Shown: positions 28,131 to 41,035, numbered from the stretch's first letter. The stretch: DNA of 64,000 nt from Roseateles sp. XES5 (GCF_020535545.1 NZ_CP084752.1:3871501-3935500); one strand, 5' to 3'. The notes: a model not told the origin generated them from the sequence alone. Numbers and translations: made by a program.

Positions 28131-28556
28131 CGAAGCAGCTCCAGAGAATTCACGTACAACGGCGCGGCCGTACCACCGGCGCGCGTCCGCATGCATATCC
28201 CGGATTCCATGAAAGAGGAATGACCGGAAGCGCATTTGCTTTCGAGACACCCGCGGGAGGCTGTTGATGCGGCGTGAGAAACACTTTTCAGTCCGTTGAG
28301 TTTCAACGGAAATCCTAACCCGCAACAACGCCAGATCGGCTCGCTTCATTACAAATTTCCGTTTCGTCTTAGCGACGATCAGGAAGCCTGACAAGGCGGC
28401 AAAAGAGACGGAGTCGGTGGAAATCATAGCCCATCCGACACTTTCGACAGAACGGAGCTTCCGTGCTGGAAAAAGACAATCGACGTGAAGGGATCGACGC
28501 CCCGGCCGCCCTTGACGTCCCAGGCGCCTTCGTGGAAGGCGCCTGGGAATTTCCGG
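28131..28556. other. Intergenic region between the complex I subunit gene and the giant adhesin gene
   Basis: 426 bp with no credible gene. It must hold the promoter of the minus-strand subunit gene and the transcript end of the adhesin gene. The only clear structure is the hairpin at 28519-28547. Confidence 0.6.
28519..28547 (-). terminator. Long hairpin downstream of the adhesin gene
   Basis: Perfect 12-bp stem CCCAGGCGCCTT (28519-28530) / AAGGCGCCTGGG (28536-28547) with a 5-base loop, ten bases beyond the adhesin stop at 28557. No T-run follows on the minus strand, so it may act with Rho or protect the mRNA end. Confidence 0.6.
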
Positions 28557-31500
28557 CTAGGAGATGTCTGCGGACTTCGTGTGCCCGTTTGCATCTTCAT
28601 ACAGAATTCTCACAGCCGTGATGTTTCCGCTGAACAATACAACCGCGTGGTCCACATCCGGAATGCTCAGGCTCGTTTGATTGGTCCCAGCGTTGTAGGA
28701 GAGATTGACGGCCGCATCCGCATTCCCGGAGAAGCCGTGAAGCAATGCCGACAAATCAACTTCATCGTTGTTGTTCGGGTCACCGTTCTTCACCAGCTTG
28801 TAGTCCGTAATAAGGTCTACAGCACTCAAACCTGCGAGAGCCGAAGGATCGATGACAAAGGTATCCTTGCCAGCCTCACCGGTCAGCTCGTCGTAACCTT
28901 CTCCACCTTCCAGCCTGTCATTTCCGGCGCCGCCATTCAGGAAATCATTTCCGGCTCCGCCGATCAGAATGTCGTTATGCTCGCCGCCCCAGAGGTAGTC
29001 GTTGCCTGACCCGCCGTCGAGGCGGTCGTCTTCATTGCCACCCCAAAGCTGGTCATCACCCGCTCCGCCGCTGATGTCATCCTTTCCGAACTCTCCATAG
29101 AGCTTGTCATTCCCAGCGCCGCCCAGGAGAACGTCGTTGTCAGTCCCCCCCAAAGCTGGTCGTCGCCATCTCCGCCGTCGAGATAGTCATTCCCGGAATC
29201 CCCATAGAGCGTGTCGTTGCCGGCGCCGCCCAGGAGGATGTCATTGTCAGAGGCACCCCAAAGCTGGTCGTCACCGTCTCCGCCATCGAGATAGTCGTTC
29301 CCGGATTCTCCGTAGAGCTTGTCGTCGCCGGCGCCGCCCAGGAGGACGTCGTCGCCAGAGCCACCCCAAAGGGTGTCGTTCCCGTCTTCGCCAAGAAGGA
29401 TATCCGTTTCGCTTCGGCCATAGATCGTATCATCGCCGTCGCCGCCGGCGACAAAGTCCCGCCCGCTCCCGCCGTCCAGCGTATCGTTTCCGCCGCCGCC
29501 ATAAAGTGCGTCACGGTCATGAGCGCCCATCAGGTTGTTTGCGGTTTCGTTACCGATCAGAACATCGTCCGGACCACCGTTGATCGCCCCTGGAATGGTC
29601 GCCCCTGCCTTCAATTCGATGACATTGCCCTTCCAAAGATCGTTCAATGTCTGCCCGGGCGTTGTCACCTCATAGTAATTCGCTCCCTTCGCCAGGACGC
29701 TGATTGCAACATAGGTATATGTCGTCTGACCGGTTACCGTGTCCGTCGCCGTAACCTTGGCGGTATAGAGTCCGGTCGCACCATTGGTCGGCGGATTGCC
29801 GCTGATGACGTTTCCTGTGCGTGTCAGCCAACCCCACAAGCCGTTCCCGAGAGTCCCCTGTGTCGGGTTCTCCTGGGACGCAGCGGCAACAGGCTCGAAG
29901 GTGTAAACGACATTGCCCGTGTTGCTCTGACCCGTGAAAAGGCTGGCCAGATCGAGACTGATTGCCTTCGGCTGCCCAGCCGGCGCCGTGTCGTCGTCAC
30001 CATACGCATAGATCGGGCTGACACGGTTGGCGGCAAGTGGTGGCGGCGGCTGGTCGGCCGCACCGTTGATGGTGATCGTCACATCCTGATAGGCCGTGCC
30101 ACCCTTTCCGTCCGAAATCGTGACGCGATAGACGACCGTCGCCGTCTCGCCCGCATTCAGGAAGTCGAGCGCATCGTCTTTCACCGAATAGGTCCAGCCG
30201 ACACTGTCGCCTGCCTGATCGACGCCAGCGAGTTGGAAGTTCGCCGCAAGCGCCGTCTGTTGCGCGGAGGTCAACGCGCCTGTGCCATTCCACGTTACCG
30301 ATTGAAGCTCGGGTGTCGCGGTATGGGTGTCGGAGAGATCCACGTCACTGAACGTAATCGCACCGATCTGCGAATGCGTCAGCGTATTTTCGGCCGGATC
30401 ATTGTTCGGAAGTTCGGTAACGCTGCCCGACTGCCCGCCGGACGTGATCTTCGGCGCATCGTTCGCACCGTTGATCGTGACGGTGATCAACTGCGCCGTG
30501 CCGTCCGCAGTCAGCACCGTGACCGTGTCGTTGACGCTGGCGCCGCCCGCCAGCCCTTGCACTGCCGGGCTGTCATTGTCGACATAGTAAATCCAGTTGC
30601 CGTCCTTATCGATCGAGAACGTGCCGTAGGTCCGTACGACGCCCGTCTGCTCCTGGAACAACGACTCACCAAGATCGGGATCCGCAACCGTCAATTTGCC
30701 CGAAGCGACCAGACGGTTCAGAATATCGATATCGGCACTCGAATCTTCGGTGACCGTATCCGATATGTTGCCAGTGATCACAGGCGCATCATTCGTCCCG
30801 GTGATCAGGATCGTCACCAGCTGATCGTCACTCGCCCCACGGTCGTCCGTTACACGGATCGTGTAGGTCAGGCGGATCTGGGTGCCGTGCGAGAGGAAGT
30901 TGAACGCCTCCGAACCGGAGTTGAACGTCCAGCCCAGGTTGCCCGCCACTTCACCGGCATCGTTGATCGAGCCCGGAGCAACCGTCAGGAAGCCGAGTGC
31001 GTTGGCGATGTTGTAGCCCGCACCGCCGCCGCTCACGCCAACGACCTGCGTCGTCACCACGCTGCCGGCGTCGACATCGCTCACCGTCAGCACGCCCGAC
31101 GAGGTCAGCGCCGCATCGGTCTCGCTCAGGAAGCGCGATACCGCCGTCTCGCCGCCAAGGTTCGTCGTCGTCTCGCCTGCCGGAATGCTGATCACAGGCG
31201 CATCGTTCGTCCCGGTGATCAGGATCGTCACCAGCTGATCGTCGCTCGCCCCACGGTCATCCGTTACACGGATCGTGTAGGTCAGGCGGATCTGGGTGCC
31301 GTGCGAGAGGAAGTTGAACGCCTCCGAACCGGAGTTGAACGTCCAGCCCAGGTTGCCCGCCACTTCACCGGCATCGTTGATCGAGCCCGGAGCAACCGTC
31401 AGGAAGCCGAGTGCGTTGGCGATGTTGTAGCCCGCACCGCCGCCGCTCACGCCAACGACCTGCGTCGTCACCACGCTGCCGGCGTCGACATCGCTCACCG

Positions 31501-34500
31501 TCAGCACGCCCGACGAGGTCAGCGCCGCATCGGTCTCGCTCAGGAAGCGCGATACCGCCGTCTCGCCGCCAAGGTTCGTCGTCGTCTCGCCTGCCGGAAT
31601 GCTGATCACAGGCGCATCGTTCGTCCCGGTGATCAGGATCGTCACCAGCTGATCGTCACTCGCCCCACGGTCATCTGTTACACGGATCGTGTAGGTCAGG
31701 CGGATCTGGGTGCCGTGCGAGAGGAAGTTGAACGCCTCCGAACCGGAGTTGAACGTCCAGCCCAGGTTGCCCGCCACTTCACCGGCATCGTTGATCGAGC
31801 CCGGAGCAACCGTCAGGAAGCCGAGTGCGTTGGCGATGTTGTAGCCCGCACCGCCGCCGCTCACGCCAACGACCTGCGTCGTCACCACGCTGCCGGCGTC
31901 GACATCGCTCACCGTCAGCACGCCCGACGAGGTCAGCGCCGCATCGGTCTCGCTCAGGAAGCGCGATACCGCCGTCTCGCCGCCAAGGTTCGTCGTCGTC
32001 TCGCCTGCCGGAATGCTGATCACAGGCGCATCGTTCGTCCCGGTGATCAGGATCGTCACCAGCTGATCGTCGCTCGCCCCACGGTCATCTGTTACACGGA
32101 TCGTGTAGGTCAGGCGGATCTGGGTGCCGTGCGAGAGGAAGTTGAACGCCTCCGAACCGGAGTTGAACGTCCAGCCCAGGTTGCCCGCCACTTCACCGGC
32201 ATCGTTGATCGAGCCCGGAGCAACCGTCAGGAAGCCGAGTGCGTTGGCGATGTTGTAGCCCGCACCGCCGCCGCTCACGCCAACGACCTGCGTCGTCACC
32301 ACGCTGCCGGCGTCGACATCGCTCACCGTCAGCACGCCAGACGAGGTCAGCGCCGCATCGGTCTCGCTCAGGAAGCGCGATACCGCCGTCTCGCCGCCGA
32401 GATTCGTCGTCGTTTCGCCTGCCGGAATGCTGATCACAGGCGCATCGTTCGTCCCGGTGATCACAACCGTCACGTCCTGCGTCGTCGTCCGGTTCGATGC
32501 ACCCGAGTCGTCCCGCAGCGTGATCCGGTACGTCACCGTCAGCGTCTCGCCCGCTGCCAGGAAGTCCGCATGGCGGTCGGCAAGCGAGAATGTCCAGCCG
32601 ATCTTCCCGTCAAGGCCGCCGCTCGTCGCCTGCGTCACAGACGCACCGAACGCAGAGCCCAGCGCCGTCAAGGTCGCGCCCGGCGTCGTGCCGTTGCTCC
32701 AGACCGCACCCTGGAACGCCGTCGACGACACCGTATGCCCGTCCGTCAGGTCCACATCCGTGAATGTCAGCGTGCCCGAATCCGCAAGCGCCGGCGTCGA
32801 AGCCCCCGTCAGGTCGGCTGCCTCGATGGCAGAACCCGTAAGGTCGCCGCCAACAATCACCGGACGGTCGTTCGTGCCGATGATCGTCACCGTCACCGTC
32901 GTCGTGTCCGTCGAATTGCCGGCGCCCTCGCCGTCGTTCACCGTCACCTTGTAGCTCAACGTCACCGTCTCGCCGCGGCCGAGATAGTCGAACACCTTGT
33001 CCGGCGCCTGGAACGTCCACTGAACCGAACCGAGGATCGAGTTCACACTCTTCGCAGCCGTGGCCGACACAGCCGCCTCGATCGCAGAGACCGAAAGACC
33101 CGTCGTCGTTCCGCTCGCACCCTCATACGAGACCGTCGCCGTGTGACCCACGTCGTCCCGGTCCAGATCCGTGAAGCCCAGCGTACCGCCGTACGTCTGG
33201 TTCGCGTTGCTGCCCGTCACGTTCGACTGCTCGATCCCGATCGCAGCACCGCCCAGAAGGAAGGTCGGACGGTCGTTCGTGCCCGTCACCGTGATCGTAA
33301 CCGTCTCCGTGTCCGTGCCGCCGTCGCCGTCGGACACCTGAACCTGGTAGGACAGCGTCACCTTCTGACCCTGGGCCAGATAGTCGAACATCGCATCCGG
33401 CGCCGAGAACGCCCACTTCACAATGCCCGAGCCGCTGCCCGCAGCCTTCTCCACACCCGTCACCGAAAGCATCGAACGCAGCGCATTCGCGCTCACCAGC
33501 GAAAGACCGTCCGTCTCGCCGCTGCGCGCCGCCGATACCACGACCGCCGAATGACCGACGTCGTTCAGATCGACGTCCGTGAAGCTCATCTGCCCCGTGA
33601 CCGTGTTCGCCGTGAACGACAGCGCCGTGTTCGCAAATTCCGTCACATCACCCGAAGACGACGACAGCACAGGCGCATCGTTCGTCCCGGTGATCACGAC
33701 GGTCACGTCCTGCGTCGTCGTCCGGTTCGATGCACCCGAATCGTCCCGCAGCGTGATCCGGTACGTCACCGTCAGCGTCTCGCCCGCGGCCAGGAAGTCC
33801 GCGTGCCGGTCGGCAAGCGAGAATGTCCAGCCGATCTTCCCGTCAAGGCCGCCGCTCGTCGCCTGCGTCACAGACGCACCGAACGCAGAGCCCAGCGCCG
33901 TCAAGGTCGCGCCCGGCGTCGTGCCGTTGCTCCAGACCGCACCCTGGAACGCCGTCGACGACACCGTATGCCCGTCCGTCAGGTCCACATCCGTGAAGGT
34001 CAGCGTGCCCGAATCCGCAAGCGCCGGCGTCGAAGCCCCCGTCAGGTCGGCTGCCTCGATGGCAGAGCCCGTAAGGTCGCCGCCAACAATCACCGGCCGG
34101 TCGTTCGTGCCGATGATCGTCACCGTCACCGTCGTCGTGTCCGTCGAATTGCCGGCGCCCTCGCCGTCGTTCACCGTCACCTTGTAGCTCAACGTCACCG
34201 TCTCGCCGCGGCCGAGATAGTCGAACACCTTGTCCGGCGCCTGGAACGTCCACTGAACCGAACCGAGGATCGAGTTCACACCCTTCGCCACCGCGCCCAG
34301 CGTCACAGCCGCCTCGATCGCGGAAACCGAAAGACCCGTCGTCGTTCCGCTCGCACCCTCATACGAGACCGTCGCCGTGTGACCCACGTCGTCCCGGTCC
34401 AGATCCGTGAAGCCCAGCGTACCGCCGTACGTCTGGTTCGCGTTGCTGCCCGTCACGTTCGACTGCTCGATCCCGATCGCAGCACCGCCCAGAAGGAAGG

Positions 34501-37500
34501 TCGGACGGTCGTTCGTGCCCGTCACCGTGATCGTAACCGTCTCCGTGTCCGTGCCGCCGTCGCCGTCGGACACCTGAACCTGGTAGGACAGCGTCACCTT
34601 CTGACCCTGGGCCAGATAGTCGAACATCGCATCCGGCGCCGAGAACGCCCACTTCACAATGCCCGAGCCGCTGCCCGCAGCCTTCTCCACACCCGTCACC
34701 GAAAGCATCGAACGCAGCGCATTCGCGCTCACCAGCGAAAGACCGTCCGTCTCGCCGCTGCGCGCCGCCGATACCACGACCGCCGAATGACCGACGTCGT
34801 TCAGATCGACGTCCGTGAAGCTCATCTGCCCCGTGACCGTGTTCGCCGTGAACGACAGCGCCGTGTTCGCAAATTCCGTCACATCACCCGAAGACGACGA
34901 CAGCACAGGCGCATCGTTCGTCCCGGTGATCACGACGGTCACGTCCTGCGTCGTCGTCCGGTTCGATGCACCCGAATCGTCCCGCAGCGTGATCCGGTAC
35001 GTCACCGTCAGCGTCTCGCCCGCTGCCAGGAAGTCCGCATGGCGGTCGGCAAGCGAGAATGTCCAGCCGATCTTCCCGTCAAGGCCGCCGCTCGTCGCCT
35101 GCGTCACAGACGCACCGAACGCAGAGCCCAGCGCCGTCAAGGTCGCGCCCGGCGTCGTGCCGTTGCTCCAGACCGCACCCTGGAACGCCGTCGACGACAC
35201 CGTATGCCCGTCCGTCAGGTCCACATCCGTGAAGGTCAGCGTGCCCGAATCCGCAAGCGCCGGCGTCGAAGCCCCCGTCAGGTCGGCTGCCTCGATGGCA
35301 GAACCCGTAAGGTCGCCGCCAACAATCACCGGACGGTCGTTCGTGCCGATGATCGTCACCGTCACCGTCGTCGTGTCCGTCGAATTGCCGGCGCCCTCGC
35401 CGTCGTTCACCGTCACCTTGTAGCTCAACGTCACCGTCTCGCCGCGGCCGAGATAGTCGAACACCTTGTCCGGCGCCTGGAACGTCCACTGAACCGAACC
35501 GAGGATCGAGTTCACACCCTTCGCCACCGCGCCCAGCGTCACAGCCGCCTCGATCGCGGAAACCGAAAGACCCGTCGTCGTTCCGCTCGCACCCTCATAC
35601 GAGACCGTCGCCGTGTGACCCACGTCGTCCCGGTCCAGATCCGTGAAGCCCAGCGTACCGCCGTACGTCTGGTTCGCGTTGCTGCCCGTCACGTTCGACT
35701 GCTCGATCCCGATCGCAGCACCGCCCAGAAGGAAGGTCGGACGGTCGTTCGTGCCCGTCACCGTGATCGTAACCGTCTCCGTGTCCGTGCCGCCGTCGCC
35801 GTCGGACACCTGAACCTGGTAGGACAGCGTCACCTTCTGACCCTGGGCCAGATAGTCGAACATCGCATCCGGCGCCGAGAACGCCCACTTCACAATGCCC
35901 GAGCCGCTGCCCGCAGCCTTCTCCACACCCGTCACCGAAAGCATCGAACGCAGCGCATTCGCGCTCACCAGCGAAAGACCGTCCGTCTCGCCGCTGCGCG
36001 CCGCCGATACCACGACCGCCGAATGACCGACGTCGTTCAGATCGACGTCCGTGAAGCTCATCTGCCCCGTGACCGTGTTCGCCGTGAACGACAGCGCCGT
36101 GTTCGCAAATTCCGTCACATCACCCGAAGACGACGACAGCACAGGCGCATCGTTCGTCCCGGTGATCACGACGGTCACGTCCTGCGTCGTCGTCCGGTTC
36201 GATGCACCCGAATCGTCCCGCAGCGTGATCCGGTACGTCACCGTCAGCGTCTCGCCCGCTGCCAGGAAGTCCGCATGGCGGTCGGCAAGCGAGAATGTCC
36301 AGCCGATCTTCCCGTCAAGGCCGCCGCTCGTCGCCTGCGTCACAGACGCACCGAACGCAGAGCCCAGCGCCGTCAAGGTCGCGCCCGGCGTCGTGCCGTT
36401 GCTCCAGACCGCACCCTGGAACGCCGTCGACGACACCGTATGCCCGTCCGTCAGGTCCACATCCGTGAAGGTCAGCGTGCCCGAATCCGCAAGCGCCGGC
36501 GTCGAAGCCCCCGTCAGGTCGGCTGCCTCGATGGCAGAGCCCGTAAGGTCGCCGCCAACAATCACCGGCCGGTCGTTCGTGCCGATGATCGTCACCGTCA
36601 CCGTCGTCGTGTCCGTCGAATTGCCGGCGCCCTCGCCGTCGTTCACCGTCACCTTGTAGCTCAACGTCACCGTCTCGCCGCGGCCGAGATAGTCGAACAC
36701 CTTGTCCGGCGCCTGGAACGTCCACTGAACCGAACCGAGGATCGAGTTCACACTCTTCGCAGCCGTGGCCGACACAGCCGCCTCGATCGCAGAGACCGAA
36801 AGACCCGTCGTCGTTCCGCTCGCACCCTCATACGAGACCGTCGCCGTGTGACCCACGTCGTCCCGGTCCAGATCCGTGAAGCCCAGCGTACCGCCGTACG
36901 TCTGGTTCGCGTTGCTGCCCGTCACGTTCGACTGCTCGATCCCGATCGCAGCACCGCCCAGAAGGAAGGTCGGACGGTCGTTCGTGCCCGTCACCGTGAT
37001 CGTAACCGTCTCCGTGTCCGTGCCGCCGTCGCCGTCGGACACCTGAACCTGGTAGGACAGCGTCACCTTCTGACCCTGGGCCAGATAGTCGAACATCGCA
37101 TCCGGCGCCGAGAACGCCCACTTCACAATGCCCGAGCCGCTGCCCGCAGCCTTCTCCACACCCGTCACCGAAAGCATCGAACGCAGCGCATTCGCGCTCA
37201 CCAGCGAAAGACCATCCGTCTCGCCGCTGCGCGCCGCCGATACCACGACCGCCGAATGACCGACGTCGTTCAGATCGACGTCCGTGAAGCTCATCTGCCC
37301 CGTGACCGTGTTCGCCGTGAACGACAGCGCCGTGTTCGCAAACTCCGTCACATCACCCGACGACGACGACAGCACAGGCGCATCGTTCGTCCCGGTGATC
37401 ACGACGGTCACGTCGCGCGTCGTCGTGCCGTTCGCCGCGCCGGAATCGTCCGCCACCGTGACCTGGTAGGTCACCGTCAACGTCTCGCCCGCAGCCAGGA

Positions 37501-40500
37501 AGTCGGCATGACGGTCGGCAAGCGTGAACGTCCAGTCGATACGGCCGGACGCACCGCCCGTCGCATCCGAACCAAGATTGACGGCCAATGCATCGGCAAG
37601 CGCGGCAAGCGTCGCGGCCGGAACCGTGTCGCCACCCGTCCAGGCCGTCGTCAGCAGCAGACGCGAGACGCTATGCGTATCCGTCAGGTCCAGGTCCGTG
37701 AACGTCAGGGCGCCGGTGTCGACAAGCAAGGGGCCAGGGCCTTCCGAGCCGCCTTCGGACGGACCTTCCGGCGGCTTCACGACCACGCCTTCCGTCACAG
37801 CGCCGATGGCGTCACCGCCGGTGATCACCGGAACGTCGTTCGTCCCGGTGATCACGACGGTCACGTCGCGCGTCGTCGTGCCGTTCGCCGCGCCGGAATC
37901 GTCCGCCACCGTGACCTGGTAGGTCACCGTCAGCGTCTCGCCCGCAGCCAGGAAGTCGGCATGACGGTCGGCAAGCGTGAACGTCCAGTCGATACGGCCG
38001 GACGCACCGCCCGTCGCATCCGAACCAAGATTGACGGCCAATGCATCGGCAAGCGCGGCAAGCGTCGCGGCCGGAACCGTCGCGCCACCCGTCCAGGCCG
38101 TCGTCAGCAGCAGACGCGAAACGCTATGCGTATCCGTCAGGTCCAGGTCCGTGAACGTCAGGGCGCCGGTGTCGACAAGCAAGGGGCCAGGGCCTTCCGA
38201 GCCGCCTTCGGACGGACCTTCCGGCGGCTTCACGACCACGCCTTCCGTCACAGCGCCGATGGCGTCACCGCCGGTGATCACCGGAACGTCGTTCGTCCCG
38301 GTGATCATGACGGTCACGTCGCGCGTCGTCGTGCCGTTCGCCGCGCCGGAATCGTCCGCCACCGTGACCTGGTAGGTCACCGTCAGCGTCTCGCCCGCAG
38401 CCAGGAAGTCGGCATGACGGTCGGCAAGCGTGAACGTCCAGTCGATACGGCCGGACGCACCGCCCGTCGCATCCGAACCAAGATTGACGGCCAGCGCATC
38501 GGCAAGCGCGGCAAGCGTCGCAGCCGGAACCGTCGCGCCACCCGTCCAGGCCGTCGTCAGCAGCAGACGCGAAACGCTATGCGTATCCGTCAGGTCCAGG
38601 TCCGTGAACGTCAGGGCGCCGGTGTCGACAAGCAAGGGGCCAGGGCCTTCCGAGCCGCCTTCGGACGGACCTTCCGGCGGCTTCACGACCACGCCTTCCG
38701 TCACAGCGCCGATGGCGTCACCACCGGTGATCACCGGAACGTCGTTCGTCCCGGTGATCACGACGGTCACGTCGCGCGTCGTCGTGCCGTTCGCCGCGCC
38801 GGAATCGTCCGCCACCGTGACCTGGTAGGTCACCGTCAACGTCTCGCCCGCAGCCAGGAAGTCGGCATGACGGTCGGCAAGCGTGAACGTCCAGTCGATA
38901 CGGCCGGACGCACCGCCCGTCGCATCCGAACCAAGATTGACGGCCAGCGCATCGGCAAGCGCGGCAAGCGTCGCGGCCGGAACCGTCTCGCCACCCGTCC
39001 AGGCCGTCGTCAGCAGCAGACGCGAAACGCTATGTGTATCCGTGAGGTCCAGGTCCGTGAACGTCAGGGCACCGGTATCGACAAGCAAGGGGCCAGGGCC
39101 TTCCGAGCCGCCTTCGGACGGACCTTCCGGCGGCTTCACGACCACGCCTTCCGTCACAGCGCCGATGGCGTCACCGCCGGTGATCACCGGAACGTCGTTC
39201 GTCCCGGTGATCACGACGGTCACGTCGCGCGTCGTCGTGCCGTTCGCCGCGCCGGAATCGTCCGCCACCGTGACCTGGTAGGTCACCGTCAGCGTCTCGC
39301 CCGCGGCCAGGAAGTCGGCATGACGGTCGGCAAGCGTGAACGTCCAGTCGATACGGCCGGACGCACCGCCCGTCGCATCCGAACCAAGATTGACGGCCAG
39401 CGCATCGGCAAGCGCGGCAAGCGTCGCAGCCGGAACCGTCGCACCACCCGTCCAGGCCGTCGTCAGTAGCAGACGCGAGACGCTATGCGTATCCATCAGG
39501 TCCACGTCCGCGAACGTCAGAACACCGGTATCGACAGGCGCCGAACCGGTACCTTCGGTCACGGCGCCAATGGCGTCACCGCCGGTAATCACCGGAGCAT
39601 CGTTCGTTCCTGTTACCGTCACGGTCACGACCTGGCTGGTCGTGCCGCCCTTGCCGTCCTCCAGCGTCACCGTATAGGCGAGCTGAAGCTGCTGGCCCGC
39701 CCGCAGGAAATCGAAGGTGGAATCGGGCGCGGTAAACTGCCAGGAGACCGTTCCGTTGTCGGAAGTCGCGGTCGTGGACGTGACACTGGCCGAGAAGAGA
39801 CCGAGAAGATCGCCGGTCGTCAGTTGTGCGGTGGCGCCGGAGGTCGCCACGGCGATCTGCGTGACCTGATGGGCATTGTCGGACGTGTCGACATCGACGA
39901 AGGCGAGCGTGCCGGAGGTCGCGATGGCCGCGCTCGAACCCGTCGCACCGTCCGTTTCGGTCACGGCGCCGGAGAGCTGGCTTCCGCCCGCCACGAAGAA
40001 CGGCGCGTCATTGGTGCCGACAACCGTGATAGTGACGGTGCGCAGGACATTCGACACGCCATCGGAAATGGTCACGTCGAAGGTGAGCGTCAGCGTTTCG
40101 CCGGCGGCGAGAAAATCGACGGCCGCGTTAGGAAGGGCATAGGTCCAGGCGACCGTGCCGTTGCCGGCAGCCGAGGGGTTCGTGGTAATGCCGCCGGTGG
40201 CGGCGCTGTCCAGGCTGAAGCCGGCGAGAATGGTGTCGAGCTGGGCCTGGCTCGGCGTGAAGCCGTTGTTGAAGTTCGTCGCACTGACGGCGCCGGTGCT
40301 GGCGCTCGCCGTCCAGCTCCCGCCGAAATCGATATCGAAGAACTCGATGACGCCGCCAACCGGTGTCGGATCGCTGTCCGTGCCACCGGGGTTGTCGGTG
40401 GCTTCGAGGAGCGTGCCGAGATCGCTGCCGCCGGTGGAGGTCGGCGCCGTGTTGCCCCTGTCGTTCCGCAGATCGTCGCCGGCACCATCATCTCCGCCAA

Positions 40501-41035
40501 GATCGGTGCCTGCGAGCAGGTTGAGAATGCCGATATCTTCCGGCGGGTCGTTCTGCTGCAGCGTCTGGAATTCGCCGCCGGAGCTCTGCGAGCCGGCGGG
40601 GGAAGCCGAAAGGCCCTCAGGGCCGGCCGCAACGTCGACACCGCTCGCCCCGAGCGCCGCCACCAGCACGTCCTGCGGAATTTCGACCTCGCCGATGATG
40701 AATGTGGGAACCCGCAAGGCGCCGTTGAGCACGACGATTTCAGACCCGTCCGCCTGCACGAGCACGAGATTGGCGCCCTCGACGCGGAACTGGTCAAGCG
40801 AAACGCCCACGGGAAGACGCACGACATTCTGCGCATCCGCGGTTACCTCGCGCGGAACCTCGACCGCCGCGCCCTGCCCGTCCTGCTGACCGGCATCGGT
40901 TGCGAGCGGAACCGGCTCTCCCGCGGCCTGCGCCACCAGGATCGCCTGCGCAACCGGCGCTGCGCCGCCATCGCCGCCGACGGCGGACTGGTTGTCATGG
41001 TTAACGATGGAGAAACGCGGATCGTCGAAGGTCAT
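28557..41035 (-). CDS. Giant VCBS/RTX surface adhesin, frame broken as sequenced
   Basis: Predicted type I-secreted, calcium-binding surface protein, about 4159 residues if one base is restored at 29145-29151. Order: N-terminal region (1-240) with VVRLPVGVSLDQFRVEG and a VAAG motif at 135-138; about 25 VCBS/cadherin-like domains each ending in TNDAPV or TNDRP; a region of different type near YEVTTPGQTLNDLW; about a dozen RTX GGxGxDxLx nonapeptide blocks; and a C-terminal end suited to type I secretion. 21 of the domains lie in three blocks of nearly identical repeats (37375-39591, 32437-37374, 30781-32436). As read, the main frame shifts after QLWGG, adds 62 aberrant residues and stops at 28964, while the true end (28557-29153) is in another frame. 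The start at 41035 has a plausible AACCTCAA-flanked ATG. Divergent from the LapG-like protease at 41858. No secretion-system genes are in the window. Confidence 0.85.
29145..29151 (-). other. Seven-base homopolymer where the adhesin frame breaks
   Basis: A run of seven G on the coding strand (C on the plus strand). Eight G would give QLWGG-TDND and rejoin the frame that encodes the last RTX repeats and the C-terminus. Either a sequencing/assembly slip, a mutation, or a phase-variable tract. Confidence 0.9.
30781..32436 (-). repeat. Adhesin repeat block A: four 414-bp units
   Basis: Four tandem units of exactly 414 bp (138 residues, each starting ISIPAGETTTNLGG), with only occasional base differences between copies. 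Each encodes one VCBS-like domain. Confidence 0.95.
32437..37374 (-). repeat. Adhesin repeat block B: four higher-order units of 1233-1236 bp
   Basis: Four tandem super-units of 1233, 1236, 1236 and 1233 bp, each coding three different VCBS-like domains (starting LSSSSGDVTEFAN, LLGGAAIGIEQSN and IVGGDLTGSAIEA). First and last units share the variant SATAAKSV; the two middle ones have TLGAVAKGV. Confidence 0.95.
37375..39591 (-). repeat. Adhesin repeat block C: five units (4 x 453 bp, 1 x 405 bp)
   Basis: Five tandem VCBS-like domains starting ITGGDAIGAVTEG. Four carry a 16-residue Pro/Gly/Glu-rich insert (KPPEGPSEGGSEGPG region); the N-terminal-most unit lacks it and is 48 bp shorter. Confidence 0.95.

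Noticed and set aside
29519..39469. A 3316-codon open frame on the plus strand opposite the adhesin gene.
   Set aside because: It follows the tandem repeats on the other strand and is a by-product of their GC-rich codons. Its protein is Arg/His-rich with no recognisable fold, whereas the minus strand encodes clear VCBS domains.
30781..39591. Regular repeats resembling a CRISPR or satellite array.
   Set aside because: Units are hundreds of bases long, stay in frame and code for VCBS domains; there are no short repeats with unique spacers.
40919..40927. AAG at adhesin residues 37-39 as the protease site.
   Set aside because: It lies too close to the N-terminus to leave a retention domain; VAAG at 135-138 fits better.
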